A stretch of 58,014 nucleotides of DNA from Flavobacterium sp. (GTDB taxonomy: Bacteria > Bacteroidota > Bacteroidia > Flavobacteriales > Flavobacteriaceae), in NCBI RefSeq assembly GCF_013823965.1, contig NZ_PNNA01000020.1:1-58014 (forward strand), given 5' to 3'. Made by a program: the position numbers and the translations under genes. The notes beneath the pieces were generated by a model. It saw only the letters and a list, made by a program, of their open reading frames with translations. It did no database searches and was not told the origin of the DNA. Positions 27,223-36,560 of the stretch are shown here, piece by piece; positions within the stretch are counted from its first letter, which is position 1, and each line of letters starts with the position of its first letter.

Positions 27223-28236
27223 TTATCCAATTAGAGTAACTCCAGTTCCATTTAACTCGGAGTATTTTACGATACCGTCCTTAATTGTTACTCCTGTTGC
27301 AATATCTTTGGCCAGCAACAATGCACCATCCATGTCAACATAATTCAATTCTGGCAATAAATGTGCAATCGCTGATATTCCCACCGATGATTCGGTCATG
27401 CAACCAACCATTGTTTTCATTCCTAATTTTTTTGCTTGTGAAATCATTCTTCTTGCCGAAGTAAGTCCGCCACATTTCACGAGTTTTACATTCACCCCGT
27501 GAAAATGATTGTGACATTTGGCCACGTCTTCTTCAATAATGCAACTTTCATCTGCAATTATGGGCAAGACCGAATTTTTGAAAACTGTTGCATGTCCTTC
27601 CCAATTGTCGGCTTTCAAGGGTTGTTCCAAAAATTCTACGCCAAGTTTTTTTAACTCAATGGCGTTATTTATGGTTTCAGGAACTGTCCAACCACAATTG
27701 GCATCAATTCTAAAAATGGCATCGGTATGTTTCCTTAATTCGGTTACAATGGCGATATCTTCTTTGGTACCTAGTTTAATTTTATAGATGGGCCAAGGCA
27801 ATTCTTTCATCTTTGACACCATTTTTTCGATGCTGTCAATCCCAATGGTATAATCTGTTTTTGGGTTGTCATCAGTTGAATAACCCCATAATTCGTATAG
27901 TTTTTTCCCTTTTTTGCGGGCATACAAATCATTGTAGGCAATATCTAAAGCACAAAGTGCAAACATGTCATGTTTTAAAAATGGATGGGCTTTATGCCAA
28001 AATTCCTCAGGAGTTTCATCAGTAATACTTTCGATTAAAGGAGTTATTTTTTCCAAATTCATTTTCATCGAATCAACGGTAATATTGTAATATGGATTTG
28101 ACGTGGCTTCTCCAAATCCGGAATAACCGTCACTTTGCAATTCGACAATTAAAGAAGGTTGAACTTTATATGATTCTCTTGAAATGGTAAAGGTGTGCTT
28201 TAATTGAAGGTCGAAGGTTCTAATTATTACTTTCAT
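27223..28236 (-). CDS. Dipeptide epimerase (L-Ala-D/L-Glu epimerase type, enolase superfamily)
   Basis: This enzyme probably epimerises the Glu residue of Ala-Glu or a related dipeptide, as in murein-peptide recycling. The 337-aa protein has the muconate-lactonizing N-terminal cap and barrel. The acid/base lysines are in YKIK (K152, K154) and KLVKCGG (K251/K254). Metal ligands are D178 (RIDAN), E204 (EQP) and D229 (ADES). GCMTES near residue 278 is typical of the dipeptide-epimerase branch. It is the first gene of a two-gene operon with the BioF-like enzyme. Confidence 0.88.
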   Translation of the reverse strand: MKVIIRTFDLQLKHTFTISRESYKVQPSLIVELQSDGYSGFGEATSNPYYNITVDSMKMNLEKITPLIESITDETPEEFWHKAHPFLKHDMFALCALDIAYNDLYARKKGKKLYELWGYSTDDNPKTDYTIGIDSIEKMVSKMKELPWPIYKIKLGTKEDIAIVTELRKHTDAIFRIDANCGWTVPETINNAIELKKLGVEFLEQPLKADNWEGHATVFKNSVLPIIADESCIIEEDVAKCHNHFHGVNVKLVKCGGLTSARRMISQAKKLGMKTMVGCMTESSVGISAIAHLLPELNYVDMDGALLLAKDIATGVTIKDGIVKYSELNGTGVTLIG

Positions 28237-28480
28237 TTTTATGACTTTTTGCTGGACAAATGTTTTATTTATAACAAAGAAAATTAATATAAATTAGATT
28301 ACATATTAAAATCAAAAGTAAATTTCATTTTATGACGATTTTTTTTTAAAACAAATAAAAAAAGAGGAAACTGATTCTTGCAAAAGCTGTTTTTAGACTT
28401 TTTTCGATTTTCAATTCGCGTAAAAAAAGAATTGATGAAGTGGTTTACCTTTGATAAAAATGTGAAAGCCAGATACAAAA
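28237..28480. other. Gap upstream of the dipeptide epimerase
   Basis: The stretch is strongly AT-rich and should hold the epimerase promoter (minus strand). A 77-codon minus-strand frame here has poor composition and overlaps the terminator stem at 28481, so I do not call it. Nothing else is recognisable. Confidence 0.4.
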
Positions 28481-28510
28481 AACAGTCGCAAGAATGTTCC
28501 TGCGACTGTT
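28481..28510 (-). terminator. Intrinsic terminator of the amidohydrolase operon
   Basis: AACAGTCGCA pairs perfectly with TGCGACTGTT across a 10-nt loop. On the minus strand a run of T follows the stem. It lies about 30 bases after the stop codon of the 433-aa amidohydrolase. Confidence 0.88.
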
Positions 28511-28540
28511 TTGGTAATTCTATTTCGTCCAATGCATGAA

Positions 28541-29842
28541 TTATTGTTGGTTGTATTTTTCTTTGTATTTATCGTAAAGTCGACTTTGATGGTTTTCTAA
28601 ATCAATCATCCTTCCTTGAATGAATGCCTCGGTCAATTTATTGGTTCTCATATCCAGGGCATCACCTTCCGAAATAAATAAAGTGGCGTCCTTGCCCAGT
28701 TCCAATGAACCGCATTGATTTTCTATTCCCAGTAACTTGGCCGTGTTTAAGGTGATTAATTGCAAGGCTTGTTCTTTGTCTAAACCATAAGCAGCACAGG
28801 TTCCGGCCAGAAAAGGCAGGTTTCGTGTTTGCATGCGCTCCATGTCGCCACTGTTTTCGAGACCAACAATTATTCCTTTATCAGTCAATAATTTTGCCAT
28901 TTTATACGGTAAATCAACATCTTGATCGTCGCTTTTTGGCATATCGTGTACGCGTCTCAATAATACGCCAATATTATTTTTTTGCAACATTTCAGCCGAT
29001 TTGTAGGCTTCGTATCCGCCAACAATCACCATTTTTTTTATTTTGTTTTCTTTGGCAAATTGGATGGCATCAATAATTTGTTTGTTTTCGTCGGCATGAA
29101 TGAACAAAGTTTGGGTCCCGTCAAATAATCCTTTCATGGCTTCGAAAACCAAATTTCTTTCTTTTGAAGCGTCAGCCAAGTAGGCTTTGGCGTTTGAAAT
29201 AAAAGTATTGATTTCTTCCACTTGTTTCAAGTATTCTTTATTGGCATCAAGAGTTCCCGGTTCAGCCCACCAGCCGGTTCTGATGTAATTTATTGGAAAG
29301 TTAAGATGAATTCCGTCATTTTCTTTAATCAAGGCATCTTTCCAGTTCCAAGAATCCAGTTGCACAATTGACGATGTTCCTGAAATTCTGCCACCACGAG
29401 GCGTGATTTGTGCCATTAAAATTCCGTTTGGACGAACCGTTTCAATCACTTTTGATTCGGCAGTATAAGCCACGATGCTTCTTATGTGAGGGTTGAAATT
29501 TCCAATCTCTTTTTCATCATCCGAAGATTTCACGGCATCAATTTCTACTAAACCCAAAGTCGAATTTGGTGCTATAAATCCAGGATAAACGTGCTTTCCT
29601 GTCGCATCAATCGTGCTTTCGTAAGCGTCTTTGGAGAGTTTTATTAGTTTGGAATCAGCCACCAACGTGATTTTTCCGTCCTTGAATCCAATGGCGCTGT
29701 TTTCTATTATTTGGCCGTTGCCCAAATGTGCCGTTGCATTTAGAATCAAAACTGATTTTGTTTGTTTTTTGGCAGGTGTTTGTTGTGCTTTTGTGTGTAT
29801 TGATACCATAAGTACCAATGCTAGTATATATATATATTTCAT
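28541..29842 (-). CDS. Secreted amidohydrolase-family protein lacking the first metal motif
   Basis: This 433-aa protein has a signal peptide (cleavage near KAQ, residue 20) and the composite fold of imidazolonepropionase-like amidohydrolases. Where the first metal-binding HxH should follow the PGFI strand, it reads PGFIAPNSTLG with no histidine. Later blocks such as the C-terminal LGSLELGKDATLFI-type beta segment are kept. It therefore may be a non-catalytic partner of the 1018-aa protein encoded just upstream (stop to start, 3 bases). Loss of HxH is directly visible; a structural role is inference. Confidence 0.85.
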   Translation of the reverse strand: MKYIYILALVLMVSIHTKAQQTPAKKQTKSVLILNATAHLGNGQIIENSAIGFKDGKITLVADSKLIKLSKDAYESTIDATGKHVYPGFIAPNSTLGLVEIDAVKSSDDEKEIGNFNPHIRSIVAYTAESKVIETVRPNGILMAQITPRGGRISGTSSIVQLDSWNWKDALIKENDGIHLNFPINYIRTGWWAEPGTLDANKEYLKQVEEINTFISNAKAYLADASKERNLVFEAMKGLFDGTQTLFIHADENKQIIDAIQFAKENKIKKMVIVGGYEAYKSAEMLQKNNIGVLLRRVHDMPKSDDQDVDLPYKMAKLLTDKGIIVGLENSGDMERMQTRNLPFLAGTCAAYGLDKEQALQLITLNTAKLLGIENQCGSLELGKDATLFISEGDALDMRTNKLTEAFIQGRMIDLENHQSRLYDKYKEKYNQQ

Positions 29843-29845
29843 CTT

Positions 29846-32836
29846 TTATTGTTCTAAAGTATCACAGTGGTATTCTTTTTTTGCCGCCTTGATTGGTTCT
29901 TGGGTAATCATTCCCTTGTTTTTTTCTTGCAACAACTGTCTGATTAATTCGTTTTTTTCATTGGCAACAGCCACTCTTTGGGCTTCGTCTTTTTGGGCAT
30001 CATAGTAAACTACGCCTTCAATCAATGTTTTTTCTGCTTTGGCATAAATAGACAAAGGATTGTTGTTCCAAAGAACGACATCGGCATCTTTGCCTACTTT
30101 TATGCTTCCCACTTTGTCGTCAATGTGCAACAATTTGGCAGGATTCAAAGTCACGAATTTCCAGGCTTCTTCTTCGGGAATATTGCCATATTTCACTGCT
30201 TTTGCCGCTTCCTGATTCAATCTTCTGGACATTTCTGCATCATCGGAATTGTAGGCAACCACTATTCCTTCCTTGTGCATTATTGGGCCATTGTAAGGAA
30301 TTGCGTCGTTTACTTCAAATTTGTAAGCCCACCAATCAGAGAATGTGGAAGCGCCAACTCCGTGTTCTTTCATTTTGTCTGCCACTTTGTAACCTTCAAG
30401 AATATGGGTGTATGTATTTACCTTGAAATTGAATTTTTCGGCCACATTCATCAACATTAAAATCTCGGATTGCACATAAGAATGACAAGTGATGAAACGC
30501 TCTTTGTTGATAATTTCGGCAATGGTTTGCAGTTCCAAATCCACTCTTGGTGCTTTGGTTTTGTCTTTTTTGGAATTGGAGTTGTATTTTTTCCAAGCTT
30601 CGTCATATTCTTTGGCTCGTTGAAAATAATCCGTAAAAACCTGCTCGACACCCATTCTGGATTGTGGAAAACGAGTTGGATTTATATTTCCCCAATTGGA
30701 TTGTTTTGGATTTTCACCCAAAGCAAATTTGATGAATTTGGGTTGGTTTTTGTACAAAAGTTCTTCTGGAGCCAATCCCCATTTCCATTTCACAATGGCC
30801 GAGCGACCGCCAATAGCATTTGCCGAGCCGTGCAACAACTGCGAAGTGGTAACACCACCGGCCAAATCCCTGTAAATATTAATATCTTCAGAATTGACCA
30901 CGTCTTGGATGGTCACTTCGGCACTCGAGTTGTGACCGCCTTCGTTTACGCCTCTGGAGATGGCGATATGCGAGTGTTCATCAATGATTCCGCTGGTCAA
31001 ATGTTTTCCTTTGGCATCAATAATAGTGGCTGAAGTATCGGAAATATTTTTTCCTATGGTGGCAATTTTTCCGTTTTTGACCAACACGTCGGTTTCTTGC
31101 AAGATGCCTTCTTTTTCGTTAGTCCAAACCGTGGCATTTTTAAAAAGTATGGTTTGTTGAGTTGGTTTTTGGGTATTTCCAAAAGCAATATTGGGGAAAG
31201 TAACCGGAATGACATTTGGTTTTTCGACTTTGGAGGAATCTATGACTGCAACAAATGGCGAAGTTTTCGTGGCTGACCATTTTATTTCAGTTCCATTGGG
31301 CAAAATTGCCTTGCCGGAGATAGTTTGAGTGTTTTCGACAAAACCGGTCAATCTTGTAAAACCGGTTTTGATGGTATCTTTTGATTTTATCAATGCCGTA
31401 ATCCAATTATTGGCAACCACAAGTTTAGAACTTATTTTTTTATTGTTGGCAGTTGTTATTTCAGATTTTGGAGCTGCAATTTCACCGTCAATTTTCCATT
31501 TATAGGAATCATTTTCGATGATTAAATCATAATTGCCGCGAATGTCTTTTGTATCGATGTTATTGACAACAAATTTAGTTCCTTGAACCCAGTTTTCGTA
31601 TAAAATAGTTTTTTCGTCAAAAATAGGTCCCGAAGTAATCACGAAATTGGCAAAACTTCCGTTTTTTAAGCTTCCAATTTCGGCACTTTTTCCAAGAATC
31701 GAAGCTGGAATTGTTGTCAACGCTTCCAATGCCTTGGTTTTGTCGAATCCGTATTTTATGGCTTTCAACAGATTGGTTCTAAAGTCTTCCAGTTTTTTTA
31801 GTTTATCGGTTGTTAAAGCAAATTCGATATTGTTGTCTGATAGTACTTTCAAGTTGGTTGGCGCTTGGTTCCAGAAACGCAAAGTGCTCAAGTCCATTTG
31901 ATCTGCTTGATAGGGATTCGAAACATCATAGGCTTCCGGAAAATTGATCGGAATAATGAATTTGGAATTTGTTTTTTTGATTTCTTCGATTCTTTCGAAC
32001 TCATTTCCAGCACCTTTCAATACGTAGTTAAAGCCAAATTCTTTTCCCAATTTAGAAGCTCTCAAACTGTTTAGCTTGTCTTCGGTAGTGAAGATTTGCA
32101 CTAATTTTTCGTTGTTAATCAAGGCTTCCAATGACAAATCTTTGGTTTTGGAATTTCCGTTTTTATACCAATTTTTGTCCAAATACATTTGGCGAAGCAA
32201 GGCTATCATTCCCATTAACGAACTGGGATAAGCTTGATTTGTTGCCACGCTTCTGGTAAATCCAAAATGATTGGTTATTTTGTTGGACAACAAGCGATTA
32301 CTTCTATCGCTGTTATTCAAGGCGATTAGAGTTCCGGTTCCACGGGCAATTCCGTCCTGGATATGGGTTCCCACCACGCCAAAACCAGCTTTAAGTAATT
32401 CTGTCGCCTTGGTTTGGTCGTATTTGAAATTTTCGTAGGCGTTGACTTCTGGTCGGATATTTTCATTCCAATAAAATCCTTCGCGTTTGGTATCATACAG
32501 TAATCCTCCTGAATTTGAATTGTTTGTGGGCTTTTCAATACCAAAATTAGTGTAAATATCGATAAACGAAGGATAGATTGACTTACCTTCCAGGTTTATG
32601 GTTGTACAGTTTTTTGGGATTGAAATGTTGTTTCCCGCACCAATTACTTTTCCGTTTTGAATGAGCAAACTTCCTTTTTCGATGATTTGGGTTGGAGTGA
32701 CATAAATCTTGGCATTGGTAAAAACGACATAATTGTTGTTTTTGTTTTGAACACCTTCATTGTTTGGGAAATATTCTTGGGCACTAATTTTAGGGATAAA
32801 GACTCCCAAAAAGAGGAGAAGCAGAATTCTGTTCAT
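29846..32836 (-). CDS. Secreted two-domain amidohydrolase-family protein
   Basis: From the ATG at 32836 this is a 996-aa exported protein with a signal peptide ending near ISAQ; the longer 1018-aa reading puts 22 extra residues before it. Two amidohydrolase-like domains lie in tandem. The N-terminal one has PSFIDIYTNFG where HxH is expected, so it lacks the first metal ligands. The C-terminal one keeps DEHSH, the later histidines in CHSY and YTHILEG, and YNSDD for the catalytic Asp, so it looks active. It is cotranscribed with the 433-aa amidohydrolase. Substrate is unknown; related proteins are often annotated as imidazolonepropionase or peptidase-like. Confidence 0.87.
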   Translation of the reverse strand: MNRILLLLFLGVFIPKISAQEYFPNNEGVQNKNNNYVVFTNAKIYVTPTQIIEKGSLLIQNGKVIGAGNNISIPKNCTTINLEGKSIYPSFIDIYTNFGIEKPTNNSNSGGLLYDTKREGFYWNENIRPEVNAYENFKYDQTKATELLKAGFGVVGTHIQDGIARGTGTLIALNNSDRSNRLLSNKITNHFGFTRSVATNQAYPSSLMGMIALLRQMYLDKNWYKNGNSKTKDLSLEALINNEKLVQIFTTEDKLNSLRASKLGKEFGFNYVLKGAGNEFERIEEIKKTNSKFIIPINFPEAYDVSNPYQADQMDLSTLRFWNQAPTNLKVLSDNNIEFALTTDKLKKLEDFRTNLLKAIKYGFDKTKALEALTTIPASILGKSAEIGSLKNGSFANFVITSGPIFDEKTILYENWVQGTKFVVNNIDTKDIRGNYDLIIENDSYKWKIDGEIAAPKSEITTANNKKISSKLVVANNWITALIKSKDTIKTGFTRLTGFVENTQTISGKAILPNGTEIKWSATKTSPFVAVIDSSKVEKPNVIPVTFPNIAFGNTQKPTQQTILFKNATVWTNEKEGILQETDVLVKNGKIATIGKNISDTSATIIDAKGKHLTSGIIDEHSHIAISRGVNEGGHNSSAEVTIQDVVNSEDINIYRDLAGGVTTSQLLHGSANAIGGRSAIVKWKWGLAPEELLYKNQPKFIKFALGENPKQSNWGNINPTRFPQSRMGVEQVFTDYFQRAKEYDEAWKKYNSNSKKDKTKAPRVDLELQTIAEIINKERFITCHSYVQSEILMLMNVAEKFNFKVNTYTHILEGYKVADKMKEHGVGASTFSDWWAYKFEVNDAIPYNGPIMHKEGIVVAYNSDDAEMSRRLNQEAAKAVKYGNIPEEEAWKFVTLNPAKLLHIDDKVGSIKVGKDADVVLWNNNPLSIYAKAEKTLIEGVVYYDAQKDEAQRVAVANEKNELIRQLLQEKNKGMITQEPIKAAKKEYHCDTLEQ

Positions 32837-33004
32837 AAGTATATTTGATTGTTTAGCGAACGAATATATAGAATCTATCACACTTTTTGTTAAAAATAAC
32901 ATGATTTAACATTTGTTCTTTATTTTATGACGATGTATTTAAATGTAGAATCAAATGGTCTTTTATCAAAAACTTCCTATATTTATAAAATCAAATAAAT
33001 CAGT

Positions 33005-34540
33005 ATGTTAGTTAAAGTTTTTGGAAGTGCCGTTTTTGGGGTTGAAGCCACCACAATTACAGTTGAAGTAAATATTGACAAGGGAATTGGATATCATCTG
33101 GTTGGTTTGCCGGACAATGCCATAAAAGAAAGCAGTTATCGAATTGCTGCCGCGCTCAAAAATAACGACTATGCGATGCCAGGCAAGAAAATCACCATCA
33201 ATATGGCTCCCGCCGATTTGAGAAAAGAAGGTTCGGCTTATGATTTGACACTCGCCATTGGAATTCTCGTGGCTTCGGCCCAAATTAAAGCTGACGAAAT
33301 CGACCAATATATTATAATGGGAGAGCTATCATTGGACGGAAGTTTGCAACCCATCAAAGGGGCTTTGCCCATCGCCATAAAAGCCAAAGAAGAAGGTTTT
33401 AAAGGTTTTTTTCTTCCAAAGCAAAACGTCAAAGAAGCCGCAATTGTCACCGGATTGGATGTTTATGGTATCGAAAATTTGCAAGAAGTAATTGATTTCT
33501 TTGAAGGAAAAGGAACATTAGAACCAACAACAATAGACACTCGAGCCGAATTTTATAAAACTTTGGACTTCCCCGAATTCGATTTTAGCGATGTGAAAGG
33601 GCAGGAGTCCATAAAAAGATGCATGGAAATTGCCGCAGCCGGTGGACATAACATCATTCTTATTGGTCCTCCGGGAGCCGGAAAAACGATGCTCGCCAAA
33701 CGTTTGCCCAGTATTTTGCCGCCAATGACCTTGCGGGAAGCTCTAGAAACTACCAAAATTCACAGTGTCGCGGGAAAGTTGAAAGAAGTCGGATTGATGA
33801 ACCAACGACCGTTTCGAAGTCCGCATCATACCATTTCGAACGTAGCTTTGGTTGGTGGAGGAAGTTATCCGCAACCCGGCGAAATTTCGATGGCTCATAA
33901 CGGCGTTTTGTTTCTGGACGAATTGCCGGAATTTAAAAGAGAAGTTCTCGAAGTGATGCGTCAACCGCTCGAAGACAGGGAAGTGACTATTTCCAGGGCC
34001 AAGTTTACCGTGACTTATCCATCGTCTTTTATGCTCGTGGCGAGTATGAATCCTAGTCCGAGTGGTTTTTTCAACGATCCCGATTCGCCACAAACTTCTT
34101 CTCCACACGAAATGCAACGTTATTTGAGCAAGATTTCGGGACCGTTGTTGGATAGAATAGACATTCACATCGAAGTGACTCCCGTTCCTTTCGAAAAATT
34201 ATCGGATGAACAAAAAGCAGAAAGCAGCGTCGAAATTAGAAAAAGAGTGACATCAGCTCGGGAAATTCAATCGGAACGTTTTATCCAAATGGAGAACATT
34301 CATTACAATGCTCAAATGAATACCAAACACATTCGGGAATATTGCGCCCTCGACGACGATTCTAAACAATTGTTGAAAACTGCAATGGAACGTCTAAATC
34401 TTTCCGCGCGAGCCTACGACAGAATCCTGAAAGTAGCCCGAACCATCGCCGACTTGGAAGCTTCACCAAAAGTTGTTTCCTCACACATTGCCGAAGCGAT
34501 TCAGTATCGAAGTTTGGATCGTGATGGTTGGTTGGGTTAG
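33005..34540 (+). CDS. YifB/ComM-family Mg-chelatase-like AAA+ ATPase
   Basis: This 511-aa protein has an N-terminal ChlI/Lon-C-like domain (about 1-170), an AAA+ core with Walker A GPPGAGKT (221-228), and a C-terminal Mg-chelatase-type domain. In other bacteria ComM of this family promotes branch migration during natural transformation. It is divergent from the amidohydrolases. Its 3' end borders the REP/RAYT region, with the first REP unit only 15 bases after the stop codon. Confidence 0.94.
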   Translation: MLVKVFGSAVFGVEATTITVEVNIDKGIGYHLVGLPDNAIKESSYRIAAALKNNDYAMPGKKITINMAPADLRKEGSAYDLTLAIGILVASAQIKADEIDQYIIMGELSLDGSLQPIKGALPIAIKAKEEGFKGFFLPKQNVKEAAIVTGLDVYGIENLQEVIDFFEGKGTLEPTTIDTRAEFYKTLDFPEFDFSDVKGQESIKRCMEIAAAGGHNIILIGPPGAGKTMLAKRLPSILPPMTLREALETTKIHSVAGKLKEVGLMNQRPFRSPHHTISNVALVGGGSYPQPGEISMAHNGVLFLDELPEFKREVLEVMRQPLEDREVTISRAKFTVTYPSSFMLVASMNPSPSGFFNDPDSPQTSSPHEMQRYLSKISGPLLDRIDIHIEVTPVPFEKLSDEQKAESSVEIRKRVTSAREIQSERFIQMENIHYNAQMNTKHIREYCALDDDSKQLLKTAMERLNLSARAYDRILKVARTIADLEASPKVVSSHIAEAIQYRSLDRDGWLG

Positions 34541-34555
34541 TTAATATAGCATAAG

Positions 34556-34610
34556 GCTCCGCAAAGTCTTCGATTTTGAGGTAGTGATTTTCGGTTTTCA
34601 ACCGATTTTA
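34556..34610 (+). repeat. REP unit a (degenerate, forward)
   Basis: It begins GCTCCGCAAAGTCTTCGA and shows the two-hairpin plan of the other units, with a diverged second hairpin TCGGT/ACCGA. Mismatches in the first stem (TTCGATTTTGAGG) mark it as an older copy. It is 15 bases from the yifB stop and opposite in orientation to unit c. Confidence 0.75.
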
Positions 34611-34631
34611 TTTTGGATTGTTTAATTTTAT

Positions 34632-34682
34632 GTCAGTCAGAGACTGACGAACGCATCCGCAAAGTCGGAGACTTTGCGGAGC
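34632..34682 (-). repeat. REP unit c (intact, reverse)
   Basis: This 51-bp unit contains two perfect hairpins. GTCAGTC-AGA-GACTGAC is at 34632-34648. TCCGCAAAGTC and GACTTTGCGGA around GGA are at 34656-34680. It is nearly identical to unit b read from the other strand. It lies just beyond the 3' end of the HsdR_N-like gene. Confidence 0.9.
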
Positions 34683-34742
34683 TAGATTTTTATTAATGCA
34701 TCTGGCTGGTTGGATTGAAATTTAGCTCAACTTTGATGTTTT

Positions 34743-35762
34743 TTATTCAAGTAATAATAATGTTCTATTGGTTAATTCATTTTTATACTTCAATAAATCA
34801 TCAATGTTTTCAAGTATATATTCATTATTTTCAATTGAGATTTTCATTGATTTACCATTAAAAACCAGTTTGCAAATAACTTTTTTTGAACTATCGTCAA
34901 CACTTATATTAAAAAAACTTTTAAAATCTTTATAGGATATTCTTTCGTTTGGAATTTTTTTATTTTGAATAAGCAGAGTTCTAATTGTGTGATATGCTTG
35001 TATTTCTAATTCTGTTGTAATAACACCTAGAGAATTTGAACTTGCTTCATCCATTACTTTTTTATCATATAAACATTTAAGTAAAGATGAATTAATCAAA
35101 CTTATCATTTTGCCTTGTGTTTCTTCATTGAATTTTGTTTTGAATAACATATTTCTATGAATTATTTTCAATAAGTCTTTAGATGGAACATTTAATTCTT
35201 TGAATAACGAATCTTCAAAACTTTCAGCAAATACAATTTCCTGAGCTGATTCAATAATTTCTTTTATTTTGATAAAACGTTTATCAAACCTTATTAATGA
35301 TTCAATATCTTTTTCAGAATAGTTACTTAAATTGAATTGAAAGAATGGTTTGTTATCTATGATATTTGGTTCTACAACATCAGAATAAAATCTATACTCA
35401 ATACCATTTGTAAGAATAGCAAGTTTAGAATTTTTTGTATTGTTGAAATATCCGTTTAATTGCCCAGCTTCTTTATCGCTTAATTTGCTAGTTTGTTTTT
35501 TGGCTTCAATTAGAATTGTATCTTTTTTATTTAAGATAATGGCATAATCAATTTTCTGACTTATTCTTTCTCCAAAATCTGCATTGTATTCTGGTATTAA
35601 ATCTGTAGAAACATAATTCAACATAAAGAAAAAAGGTTCAATTAAAAATTTTCTAGTTTGGGCTTCATTTGAACATAATTCTATAGCTTCATTTAATTTG
35701 AAATTATCCAACATTCTTTTTAATTGTGAAATCGCTTGTTTTGGAATTATAGTTGTCGCCAT
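34743..35762 (-). CDS. HsdR_N-like PD-(D/E)XK nuclease-domain protein, orphan
   Basis: This 339-aa protein resembles the N-terminal nuclease domain of type I restriction R subunits. D72 in IDYAIIL and E86-A-K88 in ILIEAKK form the PD-(D/E)XK core, and QLNGY (about 101-105) resembles the QxxxY motif that follows it in HsdR. There is no helicase domain, and no HsdM or HsdS lies nearby. It is notably richer in A/T and Lys/Asn/Ile than neighbouring genes. It sits between REP units c and b, beside the RAYT gene, which suggests acquired cargo. The role (defence, nuclease or regulator) is unknown. Confidence 0.75.
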   Translation of the reverse strand: MATTIIPKQAISQLKRMLDNFKLNEAIELCSNEAQTRKFLIEPFFFMLNYVSTDLIPEYNADFGERISQKIDYAIILNKKDTILIEAKKQTSKLSDKEAGQLNGYFNNTKNSKLAILTNGIEYRFYSDVVEPNIIDNKPFFQFNLSNYSEKDIESLIRFDKRFIKIKEIIESAQEIVFAESFEDSLFKELNVPSKDLLKIIHRNMLFKTKFNEETQGKMISLINSSLLKCLYDKKVMDEASSNSLGVITTELEIQAYHTIRTLLIQNKKIPNERISYKDFKSFFNISVDDSSKKVICKLVFNGKSMKISIENNEYILENIDDLLKYKNELTNRTLLLLE

Positions 35763-35884
35763 TATTACGTTTTTATAATTAATACATCAAATGTAATCTT
35801 TTTATTATCAATGTGAAAAAAAGATAGCCAATTATCTAAATAAATCATAATAATTATCATCTTCGTAATGAGATTTTATTAAAA

Positions 35885-35935
35885 GCTCCGCAAAGTCTCC
35901 GACTTTGAGGATGTGTTTGTCAGTCTCTGACTGAC
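35885..35935 (+). repeat. REP unit b (forward), directly upstream of the RAYT gene
   Basis: The 51-bp unit is GC, then TCCGCAAAGTC-TCC-GACTTTGAGGA, a TGTGTTT spacer and GTCAGTC-TCT-GACTGAC. It ends 17 bases before the transposase ATG. It is the mirror of unit c with a single mismatch in its first stem and differences in the spacer. Confidence 0.9.
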
Positions 35936-35952
35936 CTTAAAAAAACAACAAT

Positions 35953-36558
35953 ATGAAAGAAAAAGAAGGATTCATAATTAGAGATCAGTCCAAAGCGCAT
36001 TTCATAACCGCAACGGTTGTGGATTGGGTTGATGTTTTTTCCAGGAAAATCTATAAAGATTGCGTCATTGAAAGTCTGGATTTTTGCATAAAAAACAAGG
36101 GAATGATTTTGTATGGATTTGTAATTATGTCCAATCACGTTCATTTAATCATCCAGTCAGACAACAGTAAATTATCGGATTTGATTCGGGATTTCAAGAA
36201 GTTTACAGCAAAGACCATTTTGAGTAAAATAGAAACCGAACCTGAAAGTAGGGCCGATTGGATGCTGAAACGTTTTGAATTTGCTTGTAAAAGTCATGAC
36301 CGAAATGAAAAATATCAGTTTTGGCAATATGGAAATCATCCTGAAGAAATTTTTTCAGAAAAGTTCTTTTGGTCGAAATTGGATTATATTCATTTGAATC
36401 CAGTTCGAGCAGGAATTGTTGCCAAAGCTTCACATTATGTGTATTCCAGTGCTTCCAATTATGTTGAAGATAGTGGAATTATAGCAATTACAAAAGTGGA
36501 TAATCCGGTAATAGATGTTTTGAAACCACAATCGATTAGCACTATTTATAATTGGTAG
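35953..36558 (+). CDS. REP-associated tyrosine transposase (RAYT, IS200/Y1 type)
   Basis: This 201-aa single-strand transposase-like enzyme has the HUH motif H62-V-H64 in MSNHVHLII and the likely catalytic Y145 in LDYIHLNPVRAG. That second block is characteristic of RAYTs. Flanking REP units b (forward) and d (reverse) lie 17 and 2 bases from its ends, the arrangement expected for a RAYT and its substrates. RAYTs of other bacteria bind and cleave REP hairpins. The reading frame looks intact. It is normally a domesticated single-copy gene, not a classical IS. Confidence 0.92.
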   Translation: MKEKEGFIIRDQSKAHFITATVVDWVDVFSRKIYKDCVIESLDFCIKNKGMILYGFVIMSNHVHLIIQSDNSKLSDLIRDFKKFTAKTILSKIETEPESRADWMLKRFEFACKSHDRNEKYQFWQYGNHPEEIFSEKFFWSKLDYIHLNPVRAGIVAKASHYVYSSASNYVEDSGIIAITKVDNPVIDVLKPQSISTIYNW

Positions 36559-36560
36559 CG

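Noticed and set aside
28299..28532. 77-codon minus-strand frame upstream of the epimerase
   Set aside because: It overlaps the perfect terminator stem at 28481-28510 and has Lys/Asn/Phe-rich composition expected from AT-rich non-coding DNA.
30470..31033. 187-codon plus-strand open frame
   Set aside because: It is antisense to the active C-terminal domain of the large amidohydrolase and lacks any family motif.
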